Source of the DNA: Acinetobacter gyllenbergii CIP 110306 = MTCC 11365 | GTDB taxonomy: Bacteria; Pseudomonadota; Gammaproteobacteria; Pseudomonadales; Moraxellaceae | DNA: 64,000 bases | Assembly (NCBI RefSeq): GCF_000413855.1 | Contig: NZ_ATGG01000013.1 | Location: 1 to 64,000 of the forward strand | Direction: 5' to 3' | Shown here: positions 55,458 to 64,000 of the stretch, one piece after another | Layout of the letters: every line of letters begins with the position of its first letter | Position numbering within the stretch: the first letter of the stretch is position 1 | Made by a program: the position numbers and the translations under genes | The notes under the pieces: generated by a model | The model's input: the letters and a program-made list of their open reading frames with translations, nothing else | Databases searched by the model: none | Told to the model about the DNA's origin: nothing

Positions 55458-56212
55458 AGCTAAAGAATTTAAGCAAAAGCTATCAGCAACAGCAGGTGGT
55501 ACATGAGCTTTCACTAAATATTGCCAAAGGACAGTTTACGGCGTTCATTGGCCCGAATGGTGCGGGCAAAAGTACGGTACTTTCGATGATGAGTCGCTTA
55601 ATCGAGGCTGATCAGGGGCAAGTGTTGCTGGATGGGCAGGACTTACAGCAGATGAAAAGTGCCGAGATTGCGAAAAAGCTGGCCATCTTAAAACAGTCCA
55701 ACCATACCGAGTTAAGGCTCAGTATTGAGGATCTGGTGGCATTTGGTCGTTTCCCATACTCCCAAGGACGCTTGAGCGTAGAAGATCGCAAGGTAATTGA
55801 TCGCTCGATTGCCTATATGGATTTAGAAGCCTTACGGCAGCGTCAAATCAGTGAATTGTCAGGTGGTCAACGTCAGCGTGCTTATATCGCCATGATTCTG
55901 GCACAAGACACCGATTATATTTTGCTCGATGAACCTTTGAATAATCTGGATATGAAGCACTCTTCACAAATTATGAAGGTGCTAAAAGATCTGGCTGAAA
56001 ATCACGGTAAGTCGATCATTGTAGTGATTCATGACATCAATTTTGCCTCAGTGTATGCCGATCACATCATTGCCATGAAAGAAGGGCAATTGGTCTATCA
56101 AGGTCATCCACAGCAGATGATGGATGAACGCATTCTCAAGGATATTTTCGATTTTCATATCCCGATTCAACAGGTTGAACAACACAAATTAGGTTTGTAT
56201 TTCATTAGTTAG
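55448..56212 (+). CDS. Siderophore ABC transporter ATPase (FatE/VctC type)
   Basis: A 254-residue nucleotide-binding subunit with Walker A GPNGAGKST, signature LSGGQRQR, Walker B YILLDEP and switch histidine in VIHDINFA. It energises the two upstream permeases. Confidence 0.94.
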   Translation: MAIELKNLSKSYQQQQVVHELSLNIAKGQFTAFIGPNGAGKSTVLSMMSRLIEADQGQVLLDGQDLQQMKSAEIAKKLAILKQSNHTELRLSIEDLVAFGRFPYSQGRLSVEDRKVIDRSIAYMDLEALRQRQISELSGGQRQRAYIAMILAQDTDYILLDEPLNNLDMKHSSQIMKVLKDLAENHGKSIIVVIHDINFASVYADHIIAMKEGQLVYQGHPQQMMDERILKDIFDFHIPIQQVEQHKLGLYFIS

Positions 56213-56221
56213 GAGTTCGTT

Positions 56222-57175
56222 ATGCTTTTCAAAAAAACATTGCCAGTCATGATGCTGAGTGTGGTCTTGGCTGCATGTGGTAATTCCAACACACCTTCTG
56301 CAACACAGGAAGGAAATACGGCTGCTGCACAGGATACGCATAGCTTCGAAAGTAAGGCGGGTCAAATCACGATTCCTGCAAATTTATCTCGAATTGCGGT
56401 ATTGGATACCAGTGCTTTGAATACCATCCATGCTTTAGGCGCGGATGACAAAGTGGTGGCTTTACCCAAAGGCACCCCGTTGCCAAAAGTGCTGCAAGAC
56501 TTTAATGAGGGTAAATATCTGGATGTCGGTACAGTCAAAGAACCAAATCTGGAAAAAATTGCAGCCAGCCAACCTGAATTGATTTTGATGAGCGGACGAA
56601 TGGAAAATCTGGTGGCACAGATTAAACAGATTGCACCGACTTATTTTGTTGATGTGGACTATAACGATCAGTTCAACTCATTTAAGCAGCAAACCCTGAA
56701 TATTGCCGAGATGGTGGGCAAAAAGCCAGAAGCGGAGCAACAATTACAAACTTTGGAAAAAGATATAGCCGCATTAAAAGCCAAAACTAAAGCTAAAACT
56801 GCTTTGGTGGTTCTGGTCAATAACAGCAAAATTGCGGCTTATGGACCAGGTTCACGCTTCGGTAATATCCATGACCTCTATGGTTTTACTCCAGCAGATC
56901 CTTCAATCAAAGTCGGCTTGCATGGTATGGCGGTGTCGCATGAGTTTATTGCCCAGAAAAATCCTGATTATCTGTTTGTGATTGACCGTGGTGCTGCGAT
57001 TACTGAAAATCAGCAAGGTGCCAAGCAGGTCTTGAATAACAAGATTATTAACCAGACCAAAGCAGCGAAAAATGGCAATATCGTCTATTTGGATTCAAGT
57101 AACTGGTACTTGATGAATAATGGCTTGGATGGCATGAAGGCCATGTTAAAAGAAGTGGCAGATGCGGTGAAATAA
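56222..57175 (+). CDS. Siderophore-binding lipoprotein (FatB/VctP type)
   Basis: A 317-residue periplasmic binding protein of the FecB/FatB class with lipobox LAAC (Cys19) and a Ser/Thr/Gln linker. The two-lobe fold is shown by RIAVLDTSALNTIHALG and LILMSGRMENLV. It delivers iron-siderophore to the importer encoded upstream. Unusually for some operons it comes last; a terminator follows. TonB-dependent outer-membrane receptor not present in the window. Confidence 0.92.
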   Translation: MLFKKTLPVMMLSVVLAACGNSNTPSATQEGNTAAAQDTHSFESKAGQITIPANLSRIAVLDTSALNTIHALGADDKVVALPKGTPLPKVLQDFNEGKYLDVGTVKEPNLEKIAASQPELILMSGRMENLVAQIKQIAPTYFVDVDYNDQFNSFKQQTLNIAEMVGKKPEAEQQLQTLEKDIAALKAKTKAKTALVVLVNNSKIAAYGPGSRFGNIHDLYGFTPADPSIKVGLHGMAVSHEFIAQKNPDYLFVIDRGAAITENQQGAKQVLNNKIINQTKAAKNGNIVYLDSSNWYLMNNGLDGMKAMLKEVADAVK

Positions 57176-57200
57176 AAATTCAATCTGCTGATTTTATAAC

Positions 57201-57232
57201 AAAAACCCGAAGGACTTCCTTTGGGTTTTTTA
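57201..57232 (+). terminator. Terminator of siderophore transporter operon
   Basis: AAACCCGAAGGA pairs with TCCTTTGGGTTT (one mismatch or G-T pair), then a T-run. Confidence 0.85.
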
Positions 57233-57270
57233 TATGATGGGATTTAATAAATCACTACTTTTATAACCTC

Positions 57271-57879
57271 ATGCGTATTTCTTTATTGTATTTGGGCACG
57301 GCGATTTTAGCCATTTTGCTGCTGATTTCTGGAATTCAGCCTTTCGATCGAACCACGTGGTGGCTTGAAATCATCCCCGTATTGATCGTGGTCCCGTTAT
57401 TATTTACGACCTATAAAGCTTTCCCGCTCAGTCATTTGTTATATGTACTGATTTTTTTGCATGCCGTTGTGTTGATTGTCGGTGGCGCGTATAGCTACGC
57501 ACGCGTGCCTTTGGGTTTTGAAATTGCACAATGGTTGGGTTTAGAACGGAATCCATACGACAAGATCGGACATTTTATGCAGGGCTTTGTCCCTGCCATA
57601 GCTGCGCGTGAAATTCTGATTCGAAATCGTATTTTAAGCAAAGGCAAAATGCTCAGTTTTATTGTGATCTGTATTGTAATGGCGATTAGTGCGGGCTATG
57701 AATTGATTGAATGGGCCGCTGCATTGTCTTTGGGCCAAGGAGCCGAAGAGTTTTTGGGTACGCAAGGGGATGAGTGGGATACACAGTCAGATATGTTTTT
57801 TGCTTTGATTGGGTCGATCAGCGCCTTATTATTCTTATCAAAATGGCATGATCGACAGATTGCAAAATTAGTGCATTAA
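57271..57879 (+). CDS. yjdF: DUF2238 inner-membrane protein, YjdF-like
   Basis: A 202-residue membrane protein with about six helices. The YjdF family core is clear: GGAYSYARVPLG, then RNPYDKIGHFMQGFVPAIAARE and GYELIEWAAALS, and the late acidic GTQGDEWDTQSDM segment. Conserved His, Glu and Asp residues in and between helices suggest metal binding or catalysis in the membrane, but no function is established. Confidence 0.88.
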   Translation: MRISLLYLGTAILAILLLISGIQPFDRTTWWLEIIPVLIVVPLLFTTYKAFPLSHLLYVLIFLHAVVLIVGGAYSYARVPLGFEIAQWLGLERNPYDKIGHFMQGFVPAIAAREILIRNRILSKGKMLSFIVICIVMAISAGYELIEWAAALSLGQGAEEFLGTQGDEWDTQSDMFFALIGSISALLFLSKWHDRQIAKLVH

Positions 57880-57888
57880 AATCAGTGC

Positions 57889-57926
57889 ATGAATCTGCCG
57901 TTAAGATACGGCAGATTCATTTTTTT
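57889..57926 (+). terminator. Terminator hairpin between yjdF-like and MFS genes
   Basis: ATGAATCTGCCG pairs with CGGCAGATTCAT (12 bp perfect) followed by seven T. The stop codon of the convergent MFS gene is inside the loop. Confidence 0.9.
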
Positions 57927-59121
57927 CTGAGTATTTGGCATAAGCCAGTGCAATCAACAGAATCGCCAGACCGCCCAAACTTAATACAAAACCCACCCAG
58001 ATCGGTGCTAACCAACCCATATTGTGGCTGAGGACCCAGCCCCCCAAGAAAGCACCAAGTGCATTGGCCAAGTTGAAAGCTGAATGATTCAGTGAGGCTG
58101 CCAAAGTTTGTGCATCACCTGCGATATCCATCAAATGGGTCTGTAAAGCACCACCAAGACCGATCACGGTAAAGCCAATCAAGAATAAGGCCGCAATTGC
58201 GGTATAGAGATGAGACATCATAAAGCTGGCAGCGACAAAGGCGAGTGCCGAACTGATCAGAATGCCAATAATGGTTTTAAATAGATTTTTATCTGCCAAC
58301 CAGCCGGCAACCAAGCCACCAATCACCATACCAATGCCCCAAATTGCGAGCGCTACAGGTACTACACGAATATCAGCATGGGTATATTCGGTTAGGATTG
58401 GTGAGACATAGCTATACACCGAAAACATGCCGCCAAAGCCAATTGCACCAACGGCAAGGGTCAGCCACATATTGATATTTTTTAAACCCGCCAACTCCGC
58501 TTTGATACTCGCAGTTTTCTGCAATGGGATATTGGGTACAAATAAACTGACACCAATGAGGGTAATAAACGCAATCACCGCAGAAAACTCAAAACCTGAT
58601 TTCCAGCCAAATTGTTGACCCAGCCATGTGGCAATCGGCACGCCAATGACATTGGCAATGGTGAGTCCCATCATCACTTGTGCAATCGCTGTGGCACGGC
58701 GTTGCTTACCTGCCAGTTCAGCCGCAACCAATGCCGCTACACCGAAGTAGGCACCATGTGGAAAGCCTGCGATAAAGCGAGACAGCAGCATGGCTTCTGG
58801 TGTGCTGGCAAAAGCCGTCGCAGCATTGGCCAAACCATAAAAAAGCATCAGGCTAAGCAATAGCGTCTTACGCGGTACTTTTGCGCCTAAAATCGCAATA
58901 ATCGGTGCACCCACCATGACGCCGAGGGCATAGGCGCTGATGAAATAGCCTGCATGCGGCACACTGACATTTAAATCGGTGGCGATTTCCTGAATCAGCC
59001 CCATTGCTACAAATTCAGTCGTTCCAATACAGAAACTACCAACAGCGAGGGAGAAAATAACCAGAAATAAGGAATAATTGTGTGAGGGTGTGGAATCTAA
59101 GGGAGAGCTTGGCGAGGACAT
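57901..59121 (-). CDS. MFS efflux transporter (DHA1, AraJ/YdhP-like)
   Basis: A 406-residue 12-helix MFS protein with family motif C-like FCIGTTEFVAMGLIQEIA at the first helix and GFPHGAYFGVAALVAAEL in helix 4. This matches the AraJ/YdhP/NepI exporters of sugars, nucleosides or drugs. The substrate cannot be told from sequence. It is divergent from the DUF4198 gene. Confidence 0.88.
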   Translation of the reverse strand: MSSPSSPLDSTPSHNYSLFLVIFSLAVGSFCIGTTEFVAMGLIQEIATDLNVSVPHAGYFISAYALGVMVGAPIIAILGAKVPRKTLLLSLMLFYGLANAATAFASTPEAMLLSRFIAGFPHGAYFGVAALVAAELAGKQRRATAIAQVMMGLTIANVIGVPIATWLGQQFGWKSGFEFSAVIAFITLIGVSLFVPNIPLQKTASIKAELAGLKNINMWLTLAVGAIGFGGMFSVYSYVSPILTEYTHADIRVVPVALAIWGIGMVIGGLVAGWLADKNLFKTIIGILISSALAFVAASFMMSHLYTAIAALFLIGFTVIGLGGALQTHLMDIAGDAQTLAASLNHSAFNLANALGAFLGGWVLSHNMGWLAPIWVGFVLSLGGLAILLIALAYAKYSEKNESAVS

Positions 59122-59241
59122 AATATTTCAAGTCAAAAAGTAGCGCCGTATTATATTCGACTCGCATTCAGAAAAGTGAAATAGAACACAATTTTTATCT
59201 CAACTGATTTGGAGAGGTAGGATAAAATTTGATTAATTGAA

Positions 59242-59256
59242 TGATAATTATTTTCA
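59242..59256 (+). promoter_or_regulatory. Fur box overlapping promoter of the DUF4198 gene
   Basis: TGATAATTATTTTCA matches 13 of the 14 defined positions of the 7-1-7 Fur consensus TGATAAT-N-ATTATCA. A TATAAT -10 element follows at 59263-59268, so Fur binding would block it. This predicts iron repression of the downstream gene. Confidence 0.75.
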
Positions 59257-59316
59257 TTTATGTATAATGCAACGCAGACGTTTTTTAGCTGAATTTTTAT
59301 AAAGGGTGGAAAGAGA

Positions 59317-60108
59317 ATGAAAAAATTATTGATCAGTTCATTGTTGCTTGCTTCAGGTTATAGCTTTGCTCATGAACCCTATGTTGCGCCACTTGCGTAT
59401 ACCACTGAACAAACCCAAGTCGCAATTATCTCGGGCTATGCAGAAGAAGCGTTGCAAAGTGAATATGCATTAAAAGATGCGAAGTTTGAAGTCACCAGCC
59501 CGAATAACAGTAAAACCACAGTTGCAGCAGAGTCTAAATTGGGTTCGGCAACCGTATTTGATTTAAAGTTGCCCGAAGCGGGAACTTATAGTGTTAAAAC
59601 CAGTGCTAGTTATCCATTGAAATATGTACAAGATCAAAAAGAATGGAAAATGTTCTTTGATATGCCAGCAGACAAAGCACCAGCTAAAGCTGAACGTGAT
59701 TTTGTCATTCCTTCGGATTTAAAAGCGAAAAAATTTACGCCTGTTGAAATTACCCGGGAATGGACATTATTGACTTATGTGTCTAAAGAGAAGAATACGC
59801 CAGTGCAGGCAAGCACAGCACCGATTCAAGTTGAGTTTTTAACCCATCCAAGTGAGCTAAAGGCCAATCAAACCGTTAAAATTAAAGCATCGAAAGCCAA
59901 TCAAGCATTGATCAATGCTAATGTGGTCATTCGTGCTAAAGGTGCAACCGATAAGCAAGGCATTAGCTTGAAGACCGCTGCAGATGGCAGTGCTGATTTA
60001 GTCTTTGCTCAAGCAGGTGAATATCTGATTGAAGTTAGCGAAGCAGTCGATGCGAAGCAAAAGCCAAGCAATCAGTTCTATAGCATCATCAGTGTTGCTG
60101 TAAATTAA
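59317..60108 (+). CDS. DUF4198 periplasmic protein, Fur-controlled
   Basis: A 263-residue exported protein with a signal peptide ending SFA (residue 18), then HEPYVAPLAY, and two beta-sandwich-like parts (a DUF4198 core and a C-terminal carboxypeptidase-regulatory-like fold). DUF4198 proteins often accompany TonB receptors or nickel/cobalt/iron uptake. The strong Fur box upstream supports a metal-uptake role here. The N-terminal His after processing (H-E-P) could coordinate metal. Exact function unknown. Confidence 0.82.
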   Translation: MKKLLISSLLLASGYSFAHEPYVAPLAYTTEQTQVAIISGYAEEALQSEYALKDAKFEVTSPNNSKTTVAAESKLGSATVFDLKLPEAGTYSVKTSASYPLKYVQDQKEWKMFFDMPADKAPAKAERDFVIPSDLKAKKFTPVEITREWTLLTYVSKEKNTPVQASTAPIQVEFLTHPSELKANQTVKIKASKANQALINANVVIRAKGATDKQGISLKTAADGSADLVFAQAGEYLIEVSEAVDAKQKPSNQFYSIISVAVN

Positions 60109-60118
60109 GAAGTGGAAC

Positions 60119-60147
60119 GGCTAATTCATCTGAATTAGCCTTTTATT
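60119..60147 (+). terminator. Intrinsic terminator after DUF4198 gene
   Basis: GGCTAATTC-ATCT-GAATTAGCC forms a 9-bp stem followed by TTTTATTT. Confidence 0.85.
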
Positions 60148-60159
60148 TCGAGGTCAATT

Positions 60160-60846
60160 TTATTGATTTGACTCATCATCCATTGCATTACTATAAAATT
60201 TCACACCCAATTGAATACGATCTCGACCATTGCTCATACGCCAGCGATTACTATCTCTAAGCGAATAAACACAACCACAGTATTCCTGTTGATAAAACTC
60301 TTCACGTTTGCTGATCTCTAGCATCCGTACTGCGCCGCCATGTTTACGCCAGTTATAATCCCAATATTGAATATTTTGATAATGTGCAGCGGCACGCAGA
60401 CCACAGTCATTAATTTGCTGCATATTCTTCCAGCGAGAAATGCCCAGTGAACTACTGATCAGACTAAAGCCATGTTCATAGGCATATAGCGCTGTTCTTT
60501 CAAAACGCATATCAAAGCACATGGTGCAGCGAATGCCTTTTTCAGGCTCATTTTCCATGCCTTTGGCACGGGCAAACCAATTGTCAGTGTCGTAGTCACA
60601 ATCGATAAAAGGAATATTATGCTTTTCGGCAAAGCGGATATTTTCCTCTTTACGAATCAAATATTCTTTCACAGGGTGAATATTTGGATTATAGAAAAAG
60701 ATCGAAAAGTCGATGCCAGACTCAATCAAGGTTTCCATCACTTCACCTGAACACGGCGCACAGCATGAATGCAGCAACAGTTTGTCGTGCCCTTCGGGTA
60801 GGCTGAGCATTTGACGTTCAAGCGTCTTTTGACTTTGTCGTGTCAT
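60160..60846 (-). CDS. queH: Epoxyqueuosine reductase QueH
   Basis: A 228-residue QueH (former DUF208), which reduces epoxyqueuosine to queuosine in the last step of queuosine tRNA modification and replaces QueG. Conserved cysteine motifs are [10 protein letters not shown] near the N-terminus, [10 protein letters not shown] in the middle, and EYCGCVYSL near the end, serving the iron-sulfur/metal site. The ATG at 60846 is taken as start; no clear ribosome binding site is visible and a TTG at 60864 is also in frame. Confidence 0.94.
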   Translation of the reverse strand: MTRQSQKTLERQMLSLPEGHDKLLLHSCCAPCSGEVMETLIESGIDFSIFFYNPNIHPVKEYLIRKEENIRFAEKHNIPFIDCDYDTDNWFARAKGMENEPEKGIRCTMCFDMRFERTALYAYEHGFSLISSSLGISRWKNMQQINDCGLRAAAHYQNIQYWDYNWRKHGGAVRMLEISKREEFYQQEYCGCVYSLRDSNRWRMSNGRDRIQLGVKFYSNAMDDESNQ

Positions 60847-61085
60847 CGTTAGCGTGGTCTGCAAAAGTGAATCGTCTATTGTAAAAGTTTTAAATGTTTA
60901 TGGCAGTTCAATTCCATGAAATGTTCTCAGCTCAAGCTGAAAATTTTTAAATACCAAAAGCATCCGTGTATTAATAGCAATTGGTGTGTTGAGTTTTTAA
61001 ACGAGTGTGAATGGGTAAATCATGAAATAAAGCCTATGTTGAGACAAACTAATTAATATCATGTTAAGATGAATTAAATTCAATA

Positions 61086-62018
61086 ATGGTTGTGGTCGTG
61101 TTAGAACTTCGTCATTTAAAAACTTTAATTGCTTTAAGAGAGCACGGTTCCTTGGTATCTGCTGCAACAGATTTATGTCTTACGCCATCTGCAATTTCAC
61201 ATCAATTAAAAGAATTGGATCACTGGTATGGGGTAGAAGTGGTTAATCGTCGTAGTCGTCCGGTGAGCTTCTCCAATGTAGGTGAACGCTTACTTAAACT
61301 GGCAGATGATGTATTGCCACAGGTACAAATTGCGCAAACCGATATTACCCGTATCGTACATGGGCAAACGGGACGAATTATTTTCTCATCGGAATGCCAT
61401 AGCTGCTTTGATTGGCTCATGCCATTACTCAATCAATATCGCCTGCAATATCCTGATGTGGACCTAGACTTTGCAGCAGGTTTTGAATCCAATCCGCACG
61501 AGTTATTGCAAAATGCGGAATTTGATTTATTGATTACGGCTGACCCAATTGCGCTAAAAGGGATTGAATACTTCCCGATCTTTGAATATGAATCTCGTTT
61601 AGTACTTTCCAATACCCATCCATTGGTGCGTGCTGAGCAGGTTTCAGTCGAAGATTTAGCTGAAGAAACGCTGATCACTTATCCTGTTGATAAACATCGC
61701 TTGGATATCATGGCGCACTTGTTTATTCCTGCCAATATTCAACCCAAACATATTCGTACCACTGATCTGACCCAGATGCTAATTCAATTGGTTGCCAGTG
61801 GGCGTGGTATTGCCGCATTGCCTGATTGGGTGGTGAATGAGTATGAGCAAAAAGGCTGGGTGGTGAGTCGCCGTTTAGATTGTGTTTCGCCACAAGGTTT
61901 AAGACGAAAGCTCTACGCGGGTTATCGTAGTGAAGATAAGGAAAAGAATTACTTTGAAGGTTTTATTAAGCAGCTAGAAAAGTTTTCCAAGTTACGCACC
62001 GTATATTATGAACAGTAA
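61086..62018 (+). CDS. metR: LysR-family regulator MetR
   Basis: A 310-residue LysR regulator with an N-terminal winged helix (LRHLKTLIALREHGSLVSAA) and a substrate domain with the MetR hallmark ECHSCFDWLMPLL. MetR is known to use homocysteine to activate methionine-synthesis genes such as metE and metH. No met gene lies in the window. The start may be the ATG at 61086 or the GTG at 61098. Confidence 0.92.
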   Translation: MVVVVLELRHLKTLIALREHGSLVSAATDLCLTPSAISHQLKELDHWYGVEVVNRRSRPVSFSNVGERLLKLADDVLPQVQIAQTDITRIVHGQTGRIIFSSECHSCFDWLMPLLNQYRLQYPDVDLDFAAGFESNPHELLQNAEFDLLITADPIALKGIEYFPIFEYESRLVLSNTHPLVRAEQVSVEDLAEETLITYPVDKHRLDIMAHLFIPANIQPKHIRTTDLTQMLIQLVASGRGIAALPDWVVNEYEQKGWVVSRRLDCVSPQGLRRKLYAGYRSEDKEKNYFEGFIKQLEKFSKLRTVYYEQ

Positions 62019-62037
62019 GCAGCGATTGTTGGTTATC

Positions 62038-62060
62038 AGGTAGTGGCAGCACCACTACCT
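62038..62060 (+). terminator. Hairpin after metR
   Basis: AGGTAGTGG pairs with CCACTACCT around CAGCA. No T-run follows, so termination is uncertain. Confidence 0.4.
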
Positions 62061-62103
62061 ATCGACTAACTCGCGAGAAGCCTCTCTTTTTTAATTTATC
62101 CGT

Positions 62104-62559
62104 TCATGATTTACCAATCAGCAAGGACAATATCCCTGCGGCAATCAGTGGACCAACAGGAACACCTCTCAATAGCGCAACGCCTGCCACGGTTCCAATC
62201 AAAAGCCCTGCAACCACATCGGGTTGATTACTCATCAGTTTAACACCACGACCACCCAGCCAAGCCACCAATAATCCAACTGCAATTGCAGCTAATGACT
62301 TAATACTAATAAATGATTTGAGGATGCTTTCACCACTGATTTTGCCGCTTGCGATGGGTGCAAGGACACCGATGGTCAGGATGATAATGCCAATATTCAA
62401 ACCATGATTTTGAATATAGGGGAAAAACTGATTCAGAGGAGTCAATTTAACCAAGATCAGACAAGCAGCTGCGATCGTTACTGCCGTGTTTTGACTAAAG
62501 ATACCGCAGCCCAATAAAACAAGCAGAACCAATAAGTTGACATCAAATTGTGAAAACAT
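62104..62559 (-). CDS. DUF441 membrane protein, YeaL-like
   Basis: A 151-residue inner-membrane protein with four predicted helices. Family marks are [26 protein letters not shown] and the C-terminal [13 protein letters not shown]. The DUF441/YeaL family has no established function. Monocistronic and convergent with metR. Confidence 0.9.
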   Translation of the reverse strand: MFSQFDVNLLVLLVLLGCGIFSQNTAVTIAAACLILVKLTPLNQFFPYIQNHGLNIGIIILTIGVLAPIASGKISGESILKSFISIKSLAAIAVGLLVAWLGGRGVKLMSNQPDVVAGLLIGTVAGVALLRGVPVGPLIAAGILSLLIGKS

Positions 62560-62685
62560 GTGCGAAACGTTTGCGGGGAAAGAAAGTTGAATTATATCGT
62601 AAATAGCCGCTAACTTCGGTTAAATTCATCTTAATAGCAGAGGAGAAGATTTTAACATTGATGCCTTTGCAGATTCTCCAAGGCA

Positions 62686-62725
62686 TTAAAAAAGCCATCT
62701 TTCAACTAAAAAGTTGAAGATGGCT
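62686..62725 (-). terminator. Intrinsic terminator of the diiron-protein gene
   Basis: AGCCATCTT-CAACT pairs with AGTTG-AAGATGGCT around AAAA; on the minus strand it is followed by six T. Confidence 0.9.
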
Positions 62726-62741
62726 CGTTGTGCGAAAGAAA

Positions 62742-63596
62742 TTAAGCCAGTTTTTTGAATGTTCCATAATAGGCAATTTGTTCATCCCAGAACTGTTCCC
62801 ATAAATCACAGTATTCAAGACAGATTTGGCGGATCGACGCATATTCAGATTCAACACAAGCTTGCGCCAACACGAACCATAAATCGTCCTCATGATCATC
62901 ATCTGCAGCTTCTGCTGAGGCATCATGTGAAACACCATGTACATAGTAATAACCGCTGTCGACATCAAACCCAACAGCTTTGGTTGCCTGACGTAAGGCT
63001 GGGCTAAATAAAATTACTTCTTCTTCGGCCACAGCCAATAATGCTGAAACGGCTTGATAGCTATGGAATGCATTTTCCAGATAACTACGAACACGTTGCG
63101 AAATGAGCGATGGTTGATAGTCATTACGTTCTGCTTGACTCAGTTCAAAGTCATTTAGCACGTCTTCAAATAGTGGATAATGGGCATATTCAGGGTTGCC
63201 TGAATAGTATCCTTCTTCGTCTAAACCTGGGCGGAAACCGAATTCATCCAGAATATTAAGATTAAGTAAAAAACGAGGGAACATTTTAGAACCTGATAAT
63301 AAACGCGGCTCTAGTTGTTTGGTTTGAAATTGTGCCATCAATAATGCATCCGTAAATACTTGTACGATGGCATGGCGATATTCTAAATGAATGTGTTTTA
63401 AGGTTTCTTTATCAATAACACCGTCATTTAGAAGTTGAATAGCTGGATGACGTGAAACAGGGTGATTTGAAATTTCTGCACGTAATTGTTTCAGAAAGTT
63501 CAAGTTCTTGTTCCATTGTTCAGTAGAAATACTATTCTTCATTCCTTCAATAGCTTTCTGTCTTGGGTCGTTAAAGTTTTCAAATTTTTTAGGCAT
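62742..63596 (-). CDS. Haem-oxygenase-like diiron redox protein
   Basis: A 284-residue all-helical protein of the 'iron-containing redox enzyme' (haem-oxygenase-like diiron) family. Candidate metal ligands include His/Glu residues in HIHLEYRHA, AEEEVILF, and the acidic HGVSHDASAEAADDDHEDDLW segment. Members include N-oxygenases and fatty-acid desaturase/decarboxylases, as well as proteins of unknown role. No biosynthetic partner is adjacent, so the substrate is unknown. Terminator directly downstream. Confidence 0.78.
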   Translation of the reverse strand: MPKKFENFNDPRQKAIEGMKNSISTEQWNKNLNFLKQLRAEISNHPVSRHPAIQLLNDGVIDKETLKHIHLEYRHAIVQVFTDALLMAQFQTKQLEPRLLSGSKMFPRFLLNLNILDEFGFRPGLDEEGYYSGNPEYAHYPLFEDVLNDFELSQAERNDYQPSLISQRVRSYLENAFHSYQAVSALLAVAEEEVILFSPALRQATKAVGFDVDSGYYYVHGVSHDASAEAADDDHEDDLWFVLAQACVESEYASIRQICLEYCDLWEQFWDEQIAYYGTFKKLA

Positions 63597-64000
63597 AGTT
63601 TTGTACTCGATGAATTAATAATATTATTGCTTTTCCAATTATTTACTTAGATTTTCTTTGGTTGCTTATGAATATAACTATTAGTTCAACCAAACATCTT
63701 TTTATTGGATGATTTAAATATAAAATGAATTTTTTGTGAAATCAATTTATTAAGTCATCTAAAAAATAGCAAGAAAGTTTATGAATTAACTTAACTGTAA
63801 GCAAACAGTGAATTGCTTCACGTTAAAAAGAAATATTTTAAAAATAGAAAGATTTTTTTACAAATGATCTTGTATGTAGACTGATTTTTACATACCCTAT
63901 AAGAGGAACAATAAAGAAAATGCGACTTTTCTATAATGCTCTTAAAATAACATAACATACATAGTGGCCAGAACTTTCCAGCATGTAAACTATGTCTAAA
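63597..64000. other. AT-rich right end, no gene seen
   Basis: About 400 bp of strongly AT-rich DNA upstream of the diiron-protein gene with no ORF, repeat or RNA gene that I can support. It should contain that gene's promoter and perhaps that of a gene beyond the window. Confidence 0.5.

Noticed and set aside
1..64000. tRNA, rRNA, insertion sequences, prophage, attachment sites
   Set aside because: I looked for these while reading and saw no cloverleaf, transposase, integrase or terminal repeats; no claim is made beyond visual inspection.

Overview
The window looks like a chromosomal segment of an Acinetobacter species (Gammaproteobacteria, Moraxellaceae). The evidence is moderate-to-low GC content, a secreted lipase with its dedicated foldase, an AcnB-type aconitase, a Coq7 hydroxylase, QueH, MetR, TrhP/ferredoxin and TamA/TamB genes resembling those of this genus, and a degenerate type I-F CRISPR repeat. 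I cannot name the species from the sequence alone. No insertion sequence, prophage, rRNA or tRNA gene was seen.

Layout. 1-3755 (minus): the 5' part of a large secreted RHS/YD-repeat protein that runs off the left edge. 4200-15230: a guanidine-utilisation locus. On the plus strand a guanidine-I (ykkC) riboswitch precedes two carboxyguanidine-deiminase-type proteins and a biotin-dependent guanidine/urea carboxylase, then a small ORF, a NikR-like regulator and an ABC substrate-binding lipoprotein. On the minus strand lie the ABC permease and ATPase, a 2-oxoglutarate/Fe(II) oxygenase and an unknown protein. 15330-20370: ferredoxin plus tRNA hydroxylase TrhP, a glycine-zipper protein, a YiaA-like protein, and prfA-prmC. 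20370-27430: sulfonate-type ABC permease and binding protein without an ATPase, PaiB-like protein, two AraC regulators, an SDR dehydrogenase, a lipoprotein and a flavin reductase. 27700-30580: lipase and foldase, an unknown gene and a one-spacer CRISPR mini-array. 30630-45440: moeB-like, ABC1 kinase, folB-folK, small envelope proteins, coq7, an LplT-like transporter, tamA-tamB. 45600-53260: acnB with a hairpin leader, an SUMF1-domain lipoprotein, a dicarboxylate transporter, a K+ channel. 53460-64000: a siderophore ABC transporter, YjdF-like protein, MFS exporter, Fur-controlled DUF4198 protein, queH, metR, DUF441 protein and a haem-oxygenase-like diiron protein.

The most notable structure is the regulatory architecture of the guanidine locus. 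Three separate transcription units (carboxylase operon, regulator/binding-protein unit, permease/ATPase/oxygenase unit) each carry a -24/-12 sigma-54-type promoter (GG-N10-GC) right beside a pair of GTATTAC-like boxes exactly 21 bp apart. The locus encodes a NikR-fold regulator that has lost three of the four canonical nickel ligands and is a natural candidate to bind those boxes. Together with the riboswitch this suggests layered control: nitrogen status through sigma-54, guanidine through RNA, and a repurposed RHH regulator. The 2OG oxygenase and the unknown protein coupled to it may feed guanidino compounds into the pathway. Allophanate hydrolase, needed to finish the pathway, is not in the window.

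Other structures worth attention are the orphan type I-F mini-array (28-nt repeats, one 32-nt spacer), a 13-bp hairpin with a UCCG loop between lipase and foldase, and a terminator-like hairpin immediately upstream of the acnB ribosome binding site.
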